A DNA stretch of 64,000 nucleotides, taken from positions 2,244,501 to 2,308,500 of the forward strand of contig NZ_LT607750.1 of assembly GCF_900090235.1 (NCBI RefSeq), read 5' to 3'. The stretch comes from Micromonospora echinaurantiaca. GTDB lineage: Bacteria; Actinomycetota; Actinomycetes; Mycobacteriales; Micromonosporaceae. The position numbers and the translations under genes were made by a program. Positions 25,117 through 34,009 of this stretch are shown one piece after another. The notes below the pieces were generated by a model. The model made no database searches, was not told the origin of the DNA, and saw nothing but the letters and a program-made list of their open reading frames with translations. Position 1 is the stretch's first letter. Every line of letters begins with the position of its first letter.

Positions 25117-26197
25117 GATAGACCGTCACCGGCAGCCAGGGAGTGGCCAGCACCAGCAGCGCGGTCACCGGGAACGCCACCACGACCATCCCGCGCTGCC
25201 GGGGCAGCACCCGCAGCACCCAGACGGTGAGCAGGTAGACGGCCGTCGGCACCGCCACGGTGTGCCCGACCACCACGCTGCCGACGTGGGCCAGGTGCCG
25301 GTGGTGGTCGACCGCCACCCACAGCCCGGCACCAACCGCGGCGATCGCCGCGAACACCAGGTAGTGGCCGTACCCCCAGACCAGCGAGGCGGGCAGCCGC
25401 GTCGGCACCTCCACCGCCCGGTCGAAGTAGAGCCACCACAGCGCGAACACGATCACGCAGGCCGCCGTGGCCAGCGGGCGCAGGTCGGCCTGCCCCGTGT
25501 CGACGCCGGTCTGGATCGCCACCGACGTCGCGAGCACCACCTCGCCGAGCACGATCAGGGTGAACAGCCCGTACCGTTCGGCGATGTGCCGCGGGTGCCA
25601 GGTGGTCATCCCCGGCCGCTCGGCCAACGCCGGCACCAGCAGGTCGGCCAGGGCCAGCACCAGGAACGAGCCGACCCGCCAGTCGTCCGGCAGCAGCAGC
25701 CGGATCAGCCACCCGACCTGCACCACGGTCACCCCTACCGCGTACCGGACGTCAGCGGCCCGGTGGCCGGGATCGCCGGCGGCCGCCCGCAGCCACTGCG
25801 TCACCAGGGCCAGCCGCATCACCACGTACCCGTAGGTGATGGTGGCGAAGTCGCCCGCGGTGAAGGCGCGCGGCACCCCGGCGGCCAGGATCAGCGCGCC
25901 GGCGATCTGCACCAGGGTAGTGATCCGGTAGACGTCGTCGTCGGTGTCGTAGGCGGAGGCGAACCAGGTGAAGTTCATCCACGCCCACCAGATCGCGAAG
26001 AACACCATCAGGTAGCTGCGCACCGCGTGCCCGACCTGGTCCTCGGCCAGGTCGTGGTGCAGGTTCGTGGCCGCCTGCGCCACCGCCACCACGAAACAGA
26101 GGTCGAAGAAGAGTTCCAGCGGCGTGGCGGCGCGGTGCTCCTCGCCGCGGTCGCGCGCGGTCATCGGCCGGTACCACGGCCGCAGCCCACCGGTCAC
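25025..26197 (-). CDS. LtrA-family membrane protein
   Basis: A 390-residue integral membrane protein with about ten to eleven hydrophobic helices. The family mark RAATPLELFFDLCFVVAVAQ is at the N-terminus, and HIAERYGLFTLIVLGE occurs in the middle. The family is named after low-temperature-requirement protein A of Listeria; function is unknown. GTG 26197 is preferred over ATG 26164 because a GAGGAG ribosome site precedes it and WYRPM is usual in the family. The 3' end overlaps the convergent hydrolase gene. Confidence 0.85.
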   Translation of the reverse strand: MTGGLRPWYRPMTARDRGEEHRAATPLELFFDLCFVVAVAQAATNLHHDLAEDQVGHAVRSYLMVFFAIWWAWMNFTWFASAYDTDDDVYRITTLVQIAGALILAAGVPRAFTAGDFATITYGYVVMRLALVTQWLRAAAGDPGHRAADVRYAVGVTVVQVGWLIRLLLPDDWRVGSFLVLALADLLVPALAERPGMTTWHPRHIAERYGLFTLIVLGEVVLATSVAIQTGVDTGQADLRPLATAACVIVFALWWLYFDRAVEVPTRLPASLVWGYGHYLVFAAIAAVGAGLWVAVDHHRHLAHVGSVVVGHTVAVPTAVYLLTVWVLRVLPRQRGMVVVAFPVTALLVLATPWLPVTVYLIAALLTALVAVTVLVRQRELRSRSRPAAG

Positions 26198-26428
26198 CCG
26201 GGTACTCCTCGCCGCCGTACCACCGGTCACTTCCACCCTAGGCAGCCCAGCGGCCCCGCGAGCCGGCTTCCGCGCAGCCGGCGAGGGCGTGGCCGGCGAG
26301 GGCGTGGCCCGGCCGCGGACCGGGCGGATCCCGCTGGGCCGGGGTCCGGCCGCCCACGGCACGCGCCGGCCGCAACGGCGGGGCGGCGGCGGCTGTTTCG
26401 AGCCCGCGCGGGGCGGGGAAGCGGAGGG

Positions 26429-27535
26429 ATGCCGCCGGACGCGCTGACCCTGTTCCTGGCCGGGGACGTGATGACCGGTCGGGGCGTGGACCGGATCCTG
26501 CCCCGGCCCGGCCCGCCCGACCTGCGCGAGCGGGCGGTCCGCGACGCCGACGAGTACGTCGGGCTGGCCGAGCGGGTCAGCGGCCCGATTCCCCGGCCGG
26601 CGCCGCCGCAGTGGCCGTGGGGCGTCGCCCTGCCGCTGCTGGACGAGCTGCGGCCGGCCGCCCGGATCGTCAACCTGGAGACCGCGGTGACCGGTCGGGG
26701 CGAGCACGCCCCGGGCAAGGCCGTGCACTACCGGATGCACCCGGACAACGTGCCGTGCCTGGCCGCCGCCCGGCTCGACGTCTGCGCGCTGGCCAACAAC
26801 CACGTGCTCGACTTCGGCCCGGTCGGGCTCGCCGACACCCTCGACGCGCTGGCCGGGGCGGGGATCGCCACCGCCGGCGCCGGCCGGGACGCGGCGGCCG
26901 CCTGGGCGCCCGCCCGGGTGGACCTCGGCGCGGGCCGCCGGCTGCTGGTCTTCTCGGTGGCCGCGCCGTCCAGCGGCGTGCCGCCGCCCTGGGCGGCCAC
27001 CGCCGACCGGCCCGGAGTGGCGTACCTGCCGGAGATCTCGGTGGCCACCGCCGACCTGCTGGCGGAGCGGGTCGCCGCCGTGGCCGGGCCGGGGGACCGG
27101 GTGCTGGTCTCCGTGCACTGGGGCGGCACCAGGGGGTACGAGGTGCCGCCCGAGCACGTCGAGTTCGCCCACCGCCTCGTCGACGCCGGGGTCGACCTGC
27201 TGCACGGGCACTCCTCGCACCACGTGCGGCCGGTGGAGGTGTACCGGGACCGACTGATCCTCTACGGCTGCGGGGACCTGGTCGACGACTACGAGGGCAT
27301 CGGCGGGGAGGAGGCGTACCGGCCGGAGCTGCGGTTGCTCTGGCTGCCGGCGCTCGACCCGGGCAGCGGCCGGCTGCGGGGGCTGCGGGCGGCCCCGGTG
27401 CGGATCCGGCGGATGCGGCTGGCGTCGGCCGACCCCGGCGAGGCGGCCTGGCTCGCCAGCCTGCTCGGCCGGCTCGGCCCCCGCTTCGACGTCGACGCCG
27501 ACGGTCTGCTCACCGTGCACCCCGACGCGCTCTGA
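26429..27535 (+). CDS. CapA-family metallophosphatase-like protein (cytoplasmic form)
   Basis: A 368-residue protein of the CapA/PgsA (calcineurin-like) family: GDVMTGRGVDRI, NLETAVTG, ALANNHVLDFG, SVHWGGT and HGHSSHHVRP supply the metal ligands in order. There is no signal peptide or lipobox, unlike the second CapA-like gene at 38502. Family members take part in poly-gamma-glutamate capsule formation, but many paralogues have other, unknown roles. ATG 26429 follows CGGAGGG. A 15-base tandem duplication (CCGGCGAGGGCGTGG) lies upstream. Confidence 0.87.
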   Translation: MPPDALTLFLAGDVMTGRGVDRILPRPGPPDLRERAVRDADEYVGLAERVSGPIPRPAPPQWPWGVALPLLDELRPAARIVNLETAVTGRGEHAPGKAVHYRMHPDNVPCLAAARLDVCALANNHVLDFGPVGLADTLDALAGAGIATAGAGRDAAAAWAPARVDLGAGRRLLVFSVAAPSSGVPPPWAATADRPGVAYLPEISVATADLLAERVAAVAGPGDRVLVSVHWGGTRGYEVPPEHVEFAHRLVDAGVDLLHGHSSHHVRPVEVYRDRLILYGCGDLVDDYEGIGGEEAYRPELRLLWLPALDPGSGRLRGLRAAPVRIRRMRLASADPGEAAWLASLLGRLGPRFDVDADGLLTVHPDAL

Positions 27536-27604
27536 CGGGGTGGCTTGCGCCACGTCCCGGGCACCCGGCGCGGCGTCGGCCGTGGCGGGTCGGATCATAG
27601 ATAC

Positions 27605-28261
27605 ATGACGCATCCCTCGGCCGCGACCACCGTGACCTCGGCGGCCGAGCGGGCCTACCGACACCTGAAGCGGTCCATCCTGGAGCAGCTCTACCCGGGC
27701 GGCCAGCTGGTCAGCGAGGGGGAGATCGCCGAGGTCACCGGCGTCTCCCGCACCCCGGTACGCGAGGCGCTGCTGCGGCTGGAGGCGGAGGGACTGGTCC
27801 GGCTCTACCCGAAGCGGGGCGCGCTGATCCGGCCGGTCTCCGCCCGGGAGATCACCGACGTCATCGAAGCCCGCCGGCTGGTCGAGCTGCACGCCGCCGA
27901 GCGGGTCTGGCCCCGCCGGGCGGCGCTGCGGGCCGACCTCGCCGCGCGGCTGGCCGAGATGCGCGCCGCGCACGCCGCCGGCGACCTGACCACGCTGATG
28001 GCCGCCGACCGCGCCTTCCACGCCACCGTGGTCGACGCCGCCGGCAACGAGATCCTGGCCGAGCTGTACCAGCGGCTGCGGGACCGCCAGCTGCGGATGG
28101 GGGAGGCGAGCTTCCGGCTCTCGCCCGGCTGGGCCGAGGTGGCGCTGACCGAGCACGCCGCCCAGCTCGCCGCCCTCGACGGCGACGACCCGCAACGCTG
28201 GCTCGACACGGTCGCGGCGCACATCGACAACGCCGCCACCGTGCTGCGGACGCTGCGGTGA
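27605..28261 (+). CDS. GntR-family regulator (FadR/FCD class)
   Basis: A 218-residue regulator with an N-terminal winged helix (GGQLVSEGEIAEVTGVSRTPVREALLRLEAEGLV) and a helical FCD ligand domain with the expected metal/ligand residues (EARRLVELHAAE; DRAFHATVVDAAGN; EHAAQLAAL). The ATG has hardly any leader after an AT-rich stretch (ATCATAGATAC), so it may be leaderless. Its stop overlaps the start of the MFS gene, so it probably controls that transporter. Confidence 0.9.
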   Translation: MTHPSAATTVTSAAERAYRHLKRSILEQLYPGGQLVSEGEIAEVTGVSRTPVREALLRLEAEGLVRLYPKRGALIRPVSAREITDVIEARRLVELHAAERVWPRRAALRADLAARLAEMRAAHAAGDLTTLMAADRAFHATVVDAAGNEILAELYQRLRDRQLRMGEASFRLSPGWAEVALTEHAAQLAALDGDDPQRWLDTVAAHIDNAATVLRTLR

Positions 28262-29556
28262 CCGCCGCAACGGCAGCCCGGCGCCGATCCGGCTGGCTGG
28301 TCTGGGGCGTCGCGCTGGGCGCGTACGTCGGGGCGGTGTTCCACCGCAGCACGCTCGGGGTCACCGGGGTCGACGCCGCGCACCGCTTCGACATCAACGC
28401 CAGCACGCTGGCCACCTTCTCCGTCGCCCAACTCGCCGTGTACGCGGCCATGCAGGTGCCGGTCGGCGTGCTGCTCGACCGGTACGGCTCGCGCCGGCTG
28501 CTGATCGCCGGCGGCGCCCTGATGGTCGCCGGGCAGCTCTGCTTCGCCCTCGCCACCGAGGTGTGGCTGGCGGTCACCGGCCGGGTGCTGATCGGGCTGG
28601 GCGACGCGATGACCTTCATCAGCGTGCTGCGGATCGTGGCCCTCTGGTTCTCCGGCCGGCGCTACCCGATGCTGACCCAGCTGACCGGCACGCTGGGCCA
28701 GTTCGGCGCCATCCTCGGCGCCGTACCGCTGGTGGCGCTGCTGCACCGGGCCGGCTGGACCCCGGCCTTCCTGGTCGCGGCGGCGCTCGGCGCGACGCTG
28801 CTGCTGCTGGTCGTGGTGGCGGTCCGGGACACCCCGGACCGCGAGATGGCCGCCGGCCCGACGCCGGACCTGGCGACGGTGCGTCGGGAACTCGCCGCCG
28901 CCTGGGCGCAGCCGGGCACCCGACTGGGGCTCTGGACGCACTTCGTCACGCAGTTCTCCGGCTCGGTGTTCGCCCTGCTCTGGGGCTACCCCTTCCTGGT
29001 GCAGGGGCAGGGGCTGACGCCGACCGCGGCCGCGTCGCTGCTCACCCTGATGACCGTCGCCATGCTGGTGTCCGGGCCGGCGATCGCGCACTTCTGCGCC
29101 CGGCACCCGTTCCACCGGTCGGTGCTGGTCTTCGCGATCGCCGGCAGCAGCGCGACGGTCTGGGCGGTGGTCCTGCTCTGGCCCGGCCCGGCGCCGCGCT
29201 GGCTGCTGGTGACGCTGGTGCTGGTGCTCGCGCTGAACGGCCCCGGCTCGCTGATCGGGTTCGACTACGCGCGCTCGTTCAACCCGGTCAGCCGGATCGG
29301 CAGCGCCACCGGCGTGGTGAACGTCGGCGGTTTCGTCGCCTCGATCACCCTGGTGCTGGTGGTCGGCGTGGTGCTCGACCTGGCCACCCCGGCCGGCCGG
29401 GCCACCCCCGACCTGTCCGCCTTCCGGTGGGCCTTCGCCGCGCAGTACCTGCTCTGGGCGCTCGGCGCGGTGCAGGTGCTCCGCTACCGCAACGCGGCCC
29501 GCCGGCAGGTCGCCGCGCAGGCGCTCGCCGTCCCGCCCGCGGCGACGGCGCCCTGA
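28258..29556 (+). CDS. Major facilitator superfamily transporter
   Basis: A 432-residue membrane protein with 12 predicted helices in two halves. The motif GVLLDRYGSRRLLIAGG between helices 2 and 3 is the MFS motif A. GTG 28258 overlaps the GntR stop, so the pair forms one operon. Organic-acid or sugar-acid transport is a reasonable guess for an FCD-regulated MFS protein, but nothing in the sequence fixes the substrate. Confidence 0.9.
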   Translation: MTAATAARRRSGWLVWGVALGAYVGAVFHRSTLGVTGVDAAHRFDINASTLATFSVAQLAVYAAMQVPVGVLLDRYGSRRLLIAGGALMVAGQLCFALATEVWLAVTGRVLIGLGDAMTFISVLRIVALWFSGRRYPMLTQLTGTLGQFGAILGAVPLVALLHRAGWTPAFLVAAALGATLLLLVVVAVRDTPDREMAAGPTPDLATVRRELAAAWAQPGTRLGLWTHFVTQFSGSVFALLWGYPFLVQGQGLTPTAAASLLTLMTVAMLVSGPAIAHFCARHPFHRSVLVFAIAGSSATVWAVVLLWPGPAPRWLLVTLVLVLALNGPGSLIGFDYARSFNPVSRIGSATGVVNVGGFVASITLVLVVGVVLDLATPAGRATPDLSAFRWAFAAQYLLWALGAVQVLRYRNAARRQVAAQALAVPPAATAP

Positions 29557-29586
29557 ACCGGTCCGGTCCGCGGCCGGGTCGCCCGG

Positions 29587-30003
29587 TCAGGAGCGACGGC
29601 GGTGGGTGAGGCCGTCCAGCACCAGGGTCAGACCGGCGCCGAGCATCCAGACGTCCTTGGCCAGGCCGATGCCCTGCTGGGTCGGCCGCAGGCTGCCCTG
29701 CTCCCGCATCCCGGGCGTGGCGAGGTAGAGCTGGGTGAGGCCGGCGGCGAACGCGGTCAGCCCCAGGCCGACCAGCGCCGACGGGATGAACGGCGCGAGC
29801 AGGGCCGCGCCGAGCGCGATCTCGGCCCCCGACAGCAGCCGGGCGAACTTGTCCGGCGGGAACTGTTTGAGCTGCGGGATGGCGTTGACGGCCATCCCGT
29901 GCATGCCCTGTGCCGCCTCACCCTCCAGCGTCCGCTTGCTCAGCCCGGAATTGAGGATGAACGCGCCGATGCTCACACGCAGCGGCAGATGGCTCACCTT
30001 CAT
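29587..30003 (-). CDS. DoxX-like membrane protein
   Basis: A 138-residue protein with four hydrophobic helices and the DoxX-type pattern (RVSIGAFILNSGLSK; AEIALGAALLAPFIPSALVGLGL; LAKDVWMLGAGLTLVLDGL). DoxX-like proteins are small quinone- or redox-linked membrane proteins of mostly unknown role. It is convergent with the MFS gene and divergent from the mycothiol dehydrogenase operon. Confidence 0.78.
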   Translation of the reverse strand: MKVSHLPLRVSIGAFILNSGLSKRTLEGEAAQGMHGMAVNAIPQLKQFPPDKFARLLSGAEIALGAALLAPFIPSALVGLGLTAFAAGLTQLYLATPGMREQGSLRPTQQGIGLAKDVWMLGAGLTLVLDGLTHRRRS

Positions 30004-30201
30004 GGCGCACTCCCGTCCGACGGCAGGATCGTGCCCCCGCCTACCCACACCGCGCCGGGATAACCGCCGCGCGGCTCTGGGCCGCCGGTGGTGATCGGCG
30101 GTAGTTTCGCCCGAGAGCCTGATCCACCGGGTCGCCGGAGCGCGGTGGCGCCGGATCCCGACACCACGGCGGCGCGTGGCGCCGCGGAGCAGGAGGAGAC
30201 C

Positions 30202-31287
30202 GTGAGCCAGCAGGTCCGGGGAGTCATCTCCCGCAGCAAAGGCGCACCCGTCGAGGTGACCACCATCGTGGTGCCCGACCCGGGGCCGGGCGAGGCGGTG
30301 GTGCGGGTGCTGTCCTGCGGGGTCTGCCACACCGACCTGCACTACCGCGAGGGCGGCATCACCGACGACTACCCCTTCCTGCTCGGCCACGAGGCGGCCG
30401 GCGTCGTGGAGGAGGTCGGGGAGGGCGTCGACGCCGTCGCCCCGGGCGACTTCGTGGTGCTCAACTGGCGGGCCGTCTGCGGCGTCTGCCGGGCCTGCCG
30501 CCGCGGCCGGCCCTGGTACTGCTTCGCCACCCACAACGCGGCGCAGAAGATGACCCTCACCGACGGCACCGAACTGGCCCCGGCGCTCGGCATCGGCGCG
30601 TTCGCCGAGAAGACCCTGGTCCACGCCGGCCAGTGCACGAAGGTCGACCCGGCCGCCCGGCCCGCCGCGGTGGGGCTGCTCGGCTGCGGGGTGATGGCCG
30701 GCCTCGGCGCGGCGATGAACACCGGCGGGGTCACCCGCGGCGACTCGGTGGCGGTGATCGGCTGCGGCGGGGTCGGCGACGCGGCGGTCGCCGGCGCGAC
30801 GCTGGCCGGGGCGACCACCATCATCGCGGTGGACACCGACGCCCGGAAGCTGGAGTGGGCCCGCCGGTTCGGCGCCACCCACACCGTGAACGCGTCCGCC
30901 GAGGATCCGGTCGAGGCGATCCGCGCCGCCACCGGCGGCTTCGGCGCCGACGTGGTGATCGACGCGGTCGGCCGGCCGGAGACCTGGAAGCAGGCGTTCT
31001 ACGCGCGCGACCTGGCCGGCACCGTCGTGCTGGTCGGCGTGCCGACTCCCGAGATGACCGTCGAGGTCCCGCTGTTGGACGTCTTCGGCCGCGGCGGGGC
31101 CCTCAAGTCCAGCTGGTACGGCGACTGCCTGCCCAGCCGCGACTTCCCCATGCTCACCGCGCTCTACCTGCAGGGCCGCCTCGACCTCGACGCCTTCGTC
31201 ACCGAGGAGATCGCGCTCGACCAGGTGGAGGAGGCGTTCGCGCGGATGCACCGCGGCGACGTGCTCCGCTCGGTGGTGGTCTTCTGA
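30202..31287 (+). CDS. mscR: S-(hydroxymethyl)mycothiol dehydrogenase / S-nitrosomycothiol reductase
   Basis: A 361-residue zinc-dependent class III alcohol dehydrogenase of the mycothiol type. It oxidises the formaldehyde-mycothiol adduct with NAD. Visible: catalytic zinc Cys and Asp in [11 protein letters not shown] and LLGHEAAG; structural zinc cysteines in [15 protein letters not shown]; the nucleotide loop [12 protein letters not shown]. Start GTG 30202 follows AGGAGGAG. The MBL gene overlaps its end (TGATG). Mycothiol is the actinobacterial replacement for glutathione, so this supports the taxonomic call. Confidence 0.93.
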   Translation: MSQQVRGVISRSKGAPVEVTTIVVPDPGPGEAVVRVLSCGVCHTDLHYREGGITDDYPFLLGHEAAGVVEEVGEGVDAVAPGDFVVLNWRAVCGVCRACRRGRPWYCFATHNAAQKMTLTDGTELAPALGIGAFAEKTLVHAGQCTKVDPAARPAAVGLLGCGVMAGLGAAMNTGGVTRGDSVAVIGCGGVGDAAVAGATLAGATTIIAVDTDARKLEWARRFGATHTVNASAEDPVEAIRAATGGFGADVVIDAVGRPETWKQAFYARDLAGTVVLVGVPTPEMTVEVPLLDVFGRGGALKSSWYGDCLPSRDFPMLTALYLQGRLDLDAFVTEEIALDQVEEAFARMHRGDVLRSVVVF

Positions 31288-31916
31288 TGGCCGCCCGGAT
31301 CGACCACGCCGTCACCGCCGGCACCTTCTCGCTGGACGGCCAGACCTTCGACGTGGACAACAACGTCTGGGTGGTCGGCGACGACACCGAGTGCGTCGTC
31401 GTCGACGCGCCGCACGACGTCGACGCGATCCTGGCCGTCGTCGGCGGCCGGCGGGTCCGGGCGATCCTCGCCACCCACGCCCACGACGACCACGTCCGGG
31501 TGGCCCCGGCGCTGGCCCGGGCCACCGGCGCGCCGGTGCTGCTGCACCCCGCCGACCGGGTGCTCTGGGACCAGGTGCACCCGGACGAGTCACCCGGCGG
31601 CGAACTGCGCGACGGCGACACCGTCGAGGTGGCCGGCGTCGCGCTGACCGTGCTGCACACCCCCGGGCACAGCCCGGGCGCGTGCAGCTTCCACGCGCCG
31701 GCGCTCGATGCCGTGTTCACCGGGGACACCCTGTTCGCCGGCGGGCCGGGCGCCACCGGTCGCTCGTACAGCGACTTCGGCACGATCATCGACTCGATCC
31801 GGAACCGGCTGCTCACCCTGCCCCCGGAGACGGTCGTGCACACCGGCCACGGCGAGAGCACCACCGTCGGCGCGGAGGCGCCGCACCTCGACGAGTGGCT
31901 GGCCCGGGGCCACTGA
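31287..31916 (+). CDS. MBL-fold hydrolase paired with MscR
   Basis: A 209-residue glyoxalase-II-like metallohydrolase with ATHAHDDHVR, HTPGHSPG and HTGHGEST providing the di-metal ligands in order. It directly overlaps the mycothiol-dependent formaldehyde dehydrogenase stop. By context it is the candidate for hydrolysis of S-formylmycothiol to formate plus mycothiol; this step is inferred from position and not from residues. Confidence 0.9.
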   Translation: MAARIDHAVTAGTFSLDGQTFDVDNNVWVVGDDTECVVVDAPHDVDAILAVVGGRRVRAILATHAHDDHVRVAPALARATGAPVLLHPADRVLWDQVHPDESPGGELRDGDTVEVAGVALTVLHTPGHSPGACSFHAPALDAVFTGDTLFAGGPGATGRSYSDFGTIIDSIRNRLLTLPPETVVHTGHGESTTVGAEAPHLDEWLARGH

Positions 31917-31924
31917 GCGCCGGG

Positions 31925-32341
31925 TCAGCGTTCGTCGGGCGGACCCAGCACCGGCTTGACGTCCAGCACCGGGGTGCCGTCCAGCGCCTCCAGGTCGGCG
32001 ACCCGCACCCGCAGCCCGTCCACCGCCAGCACCCGTACCCGGTGCAGGCCGATCGGGTTCGGCCGGTGCGGCGACCGGGTGCTGAACACCCCGGTCTCCG
32101 GCCGGGACGCGTCGCCGCGCGGGTGCACCGCCAGCACGTCCCGGCGGGCCCGGTCGAGCCAGGTCAGCACCAGCACCTCCGCGCCGACGCGCAGGTCGCG
32201 CAGGGCGGTGGCGACCTCCGGCGTGAAGTCCAGGTACGCCTCCGGCGCGCCCTCGTCGCCCTGCCGGGGCGCGTCCGCCGGGTCGGTCAGCGGCGAGGCG
32301 ACCCGCCCGACCGGACGCAGCAGGAAGGCGTCGTCGGTCAT
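31925..32341 (-). CDS. trmO: tRNA m6t6A37 methyltransferase TrmO (TsaA/YaeB family)
   Basis: A 138-residue protein with the family signature GVFSTRSPHRPNPIGLHRVRVL and the end LDVKPVLG. TrmO adds a methyl group to t6A37 of some tRNAs using S-adenosylmethionine. The protein is short and lacks the C-terminal extension of the E. coli enzyme, as is common in actinobacteria. It overlaps the stop of the MEDS/ATPase gene by four bases (32338-32341) and is probably cotranscribed with it. Confidence 0.87.
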   Translation of the reverse strand: MTDDAFLLRPVGRVASPLTDPADAPRQGDEGAPEAYLDFTPEVATALRDLRVGAEVLVLTWLDRARRDVLAVHPRGDASRPETGVFSTRSPHRPNPIGLHRVRVLAVDGLRVRVADLEALDGTPVLDVKPVLGPPDER

Positions 32342-33282
32342 GGCGTCCGCCGCATGAACAGCCGGACCCCCGTCCCGGCCGGGGAGGTGTGCAGCCGCAC
32401 CAGGTCGCAGAGCGCGTGCACGATGACCAGCCCCCGCCCGCCGACGCCGTCCGCCGCCGGGTTCACCCGCCCGGCCATCGGGTCGGCCAGCCAGCCGTGG
32501 TCACGAAGCTCGCAGACCAGGTGCGCGGCCGTTCGCCACACGTGCAGCACCCCGCCGCCCCCGCCGTGCGCGACGCTGTTGGTCGCCAGTTCGGTGACCG
32601 CGATCTGCAGGTCCGCCACCCGGTCCGCGGCCAGCCCGGCCGCCGTGGCGTGGTCGGCGACGAACCGGCGTACGTCGGAGAGCGTGTCGACCTGGTAGGC
32701 CAGCGCCGCGGTCGACTCGGCGGGCGCGGGCAGCGGCGCGTTGTAACGGGCCACCACCTCCGCCGGGGCGTAGTCCGGGCTGGGCCGCCGCCCCGCGCGA
32801 TCCACCAGCACCGGGTGCGTGACGCACGCGTCGGCCAGCGCCACGTCGTCCAGCGCGGCCACGTCGTACGGGCAGAGGATGGTCGCCGCGCGACCGGCGA
32901 ACGCGGCGTTGATCATCGCCTCGTGCTGGGCGCAGGCCGGATATTCCACCTCGCTGCGCCCGGCCCAGATCGGCTCGCCGATGATCCGCACCCGCCGGCC
33001 GGGATGCCGGTCGGCGAACGCCTGCAGCACCCACGGGATGATCCGCCCCGGGTTGCGGCCCGCCTCGGTCATGTCCGCCCAGCGCACCCGCTCGGTGCCG
33101 CCCACCGCCGCGCGGACCCGGCGCAGGTTGGCCCCCGGCATGGCGACCAGCACCGGTTCGCCGGCGGCCAGCCCGCCCTCGACGAACGGGACCGTGCCGG
33201 CCAGCAGGTCGTCGGCGTCCCGGTAGAAGAGCCCCTCGTGGACGAACCCGGCGGCCGGCGCTGTCCCGTCCGGCACCGTCAT
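32338..33282 (-). CDS. MEDS sensor plus RsbW-like histidine-kinase ATPase domain
   Basis: A 314-residue cytoplasmic signalling protein. Residues about 10-165 form a MEDS domain (VHEGLFYRDADDLLAGTVPFVEGGLAAGEPVLVAMP), and residues about 190-314 an anti-sigma-type HATPase_c domain with N-box ELATNSVAHGG and G-box GVGGRGLVIVHALCD. Such fusions are predicted anti-sigma factors or light/redox-responsive kinases. A 51-codon reading frame ends over its start codon. A STAS protein and a PAS/GAF protein occur near the right end of the window, but no link is visible. Confidence 0.88.
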   Translation of the reverse strand: MTVPDGTAPAAGFVHEGLFYRDADDLLAGTVPFVEGGLAAGEPVLVAMPGANLRRVRAAVGGTERVRWADMTEAGRNPGRIIPWVLQAFADRHPGRRVRIIGEPIWAGRSEVEYPACAQHEAMINAAFAGRAATILCPYDVAALDDVALADACVTHPVLVDRAGRRPSPDYAPAEVVARYNAPLPAPAESTAALAYQVDTLSDVRRFVADHATAAGLAADRVADLQIAVTELATNSVAHGGGGGVLHVWRTAAHLVCELRDHGWLADPMAGRVNPAADGVGGRGLVIVHALCDLVRLHTSPAGTGVRLFMRRTP

Positions 33283-33434
33283 GCGGTCCGTCCCGACCCG
33301 GCCGGGGTGCCATCGGCGGGGTCGGTCGCCGTCGCGCGCGTCGCGGGCCGGCCGGCGGCACCGATCCGCGCGAACCGGCCGTAACGCCCCAGGCGGTCGT
33401 GAACCACCTGGTCGGCCACGTCGGCAGCAGTCAC
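33279..33434 (-). CDS. Small protein coupled to the MEDS/ATPase gene
   Basis: A 51-codon frame from GTG 33434, with GGAAGG in front, to a stop that overlaps the MEDS/ATPase start (ATGA type). The predicted peptide begins VTAADVADQVVHDRLGRYG and then becomes alanine/threonine-rich. No family is recognised. The ribosome site and the exact overlap argue that it is translated, perhaps as a coupling leader; the biased tail argues against a folded protein. Confidence 0.45.
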   Translation of the reverse strand: MTAADVADQVVHDRLGRYGRFARIGAAGRPATRATATDPADGTPAGSGRTA

Positions 33435-33528
33435 CTCATCGCCTTCCGGTCGGAGCCCCTCACTGTAGCCCGGCCTGGCCGGCGACCTGACCACCGACCT
33501 GTCGTCGTACTGGGTAGGCTCCCCGGTC

Positions 33529-34002
33529 ATGGCCGATGATCACACCCGTCCGCCCGCCGTACGTCAACTCCGCCTGGTGGTGGAGGCCGAGGACTACGCC
33601 GCGGCGGTGGCGTTCTTCCGCGACGCGCTGGGCCTGCCGGAGCAGGCGGCGTTCACCGGCGAGGGGGACGCGCGGGTGGTGATCCTGGACGCCGGCCGGG
33701 CCACGCTGGAGATTGCCAACCCGGCGCAGAAGCGGATGATCGACGAGGTGGAGGTGGGGCGGCAGGTGGCCCCGAAGCTCCGGGTGGCGTTCGAGGTGGA
33801 CGACAGCCGGGCGGCGACCGACCGGCTGGTCGCCGCCGGTGCCACCGAGATCGCGCCGCCCACCGTGACACCGTGGCAGTCCCTGAACTCCCGCCTCGAC
33901 GCCCCGGCCGGCCTGCAGATCACCCTCTTCCAGGAACTCCTCGACGCCGACGAGCGGACGACCCTCGACGGGTTCGGCACCGACCGCGCCCGCGAGGAGT
34001 GA
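33529..34002 (+). CDS. VOC-superfamily (glyoxalase-like) protein
   Basis: A 157-residue protein with the paired beta-alpha-beta units of the vicinal-oxygen-chelate fold: RLVVEAEDYAAAVAFFRDALGLP, then VILDAGRATLEIANP, and LRVAFEVDDSRAATDRLVAAGATEI. Members include glyoxalases, dioxygenases and antibiotic-binding proteins; without typical metal ligands the exact activity is unclear. It probably shares a transcript with the DUF3626 gene downstream. Confidence 0.88.
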   Translation: MADDHTRPPAVRQLRLVVEAEDYAAAVAFFRDALGLPEQAAFTGEGDARVVILDAGRATLEIANPAQKRMIDEVEVGRQVAPKLRVAFEVDDSRAATDRLVAAGATEIAPPTVTPWQSLNSRLDAPAGLQITLFQELLDADERTTLDGFGTDRAREE

Positions 34003-34009
34003 CCGGACG

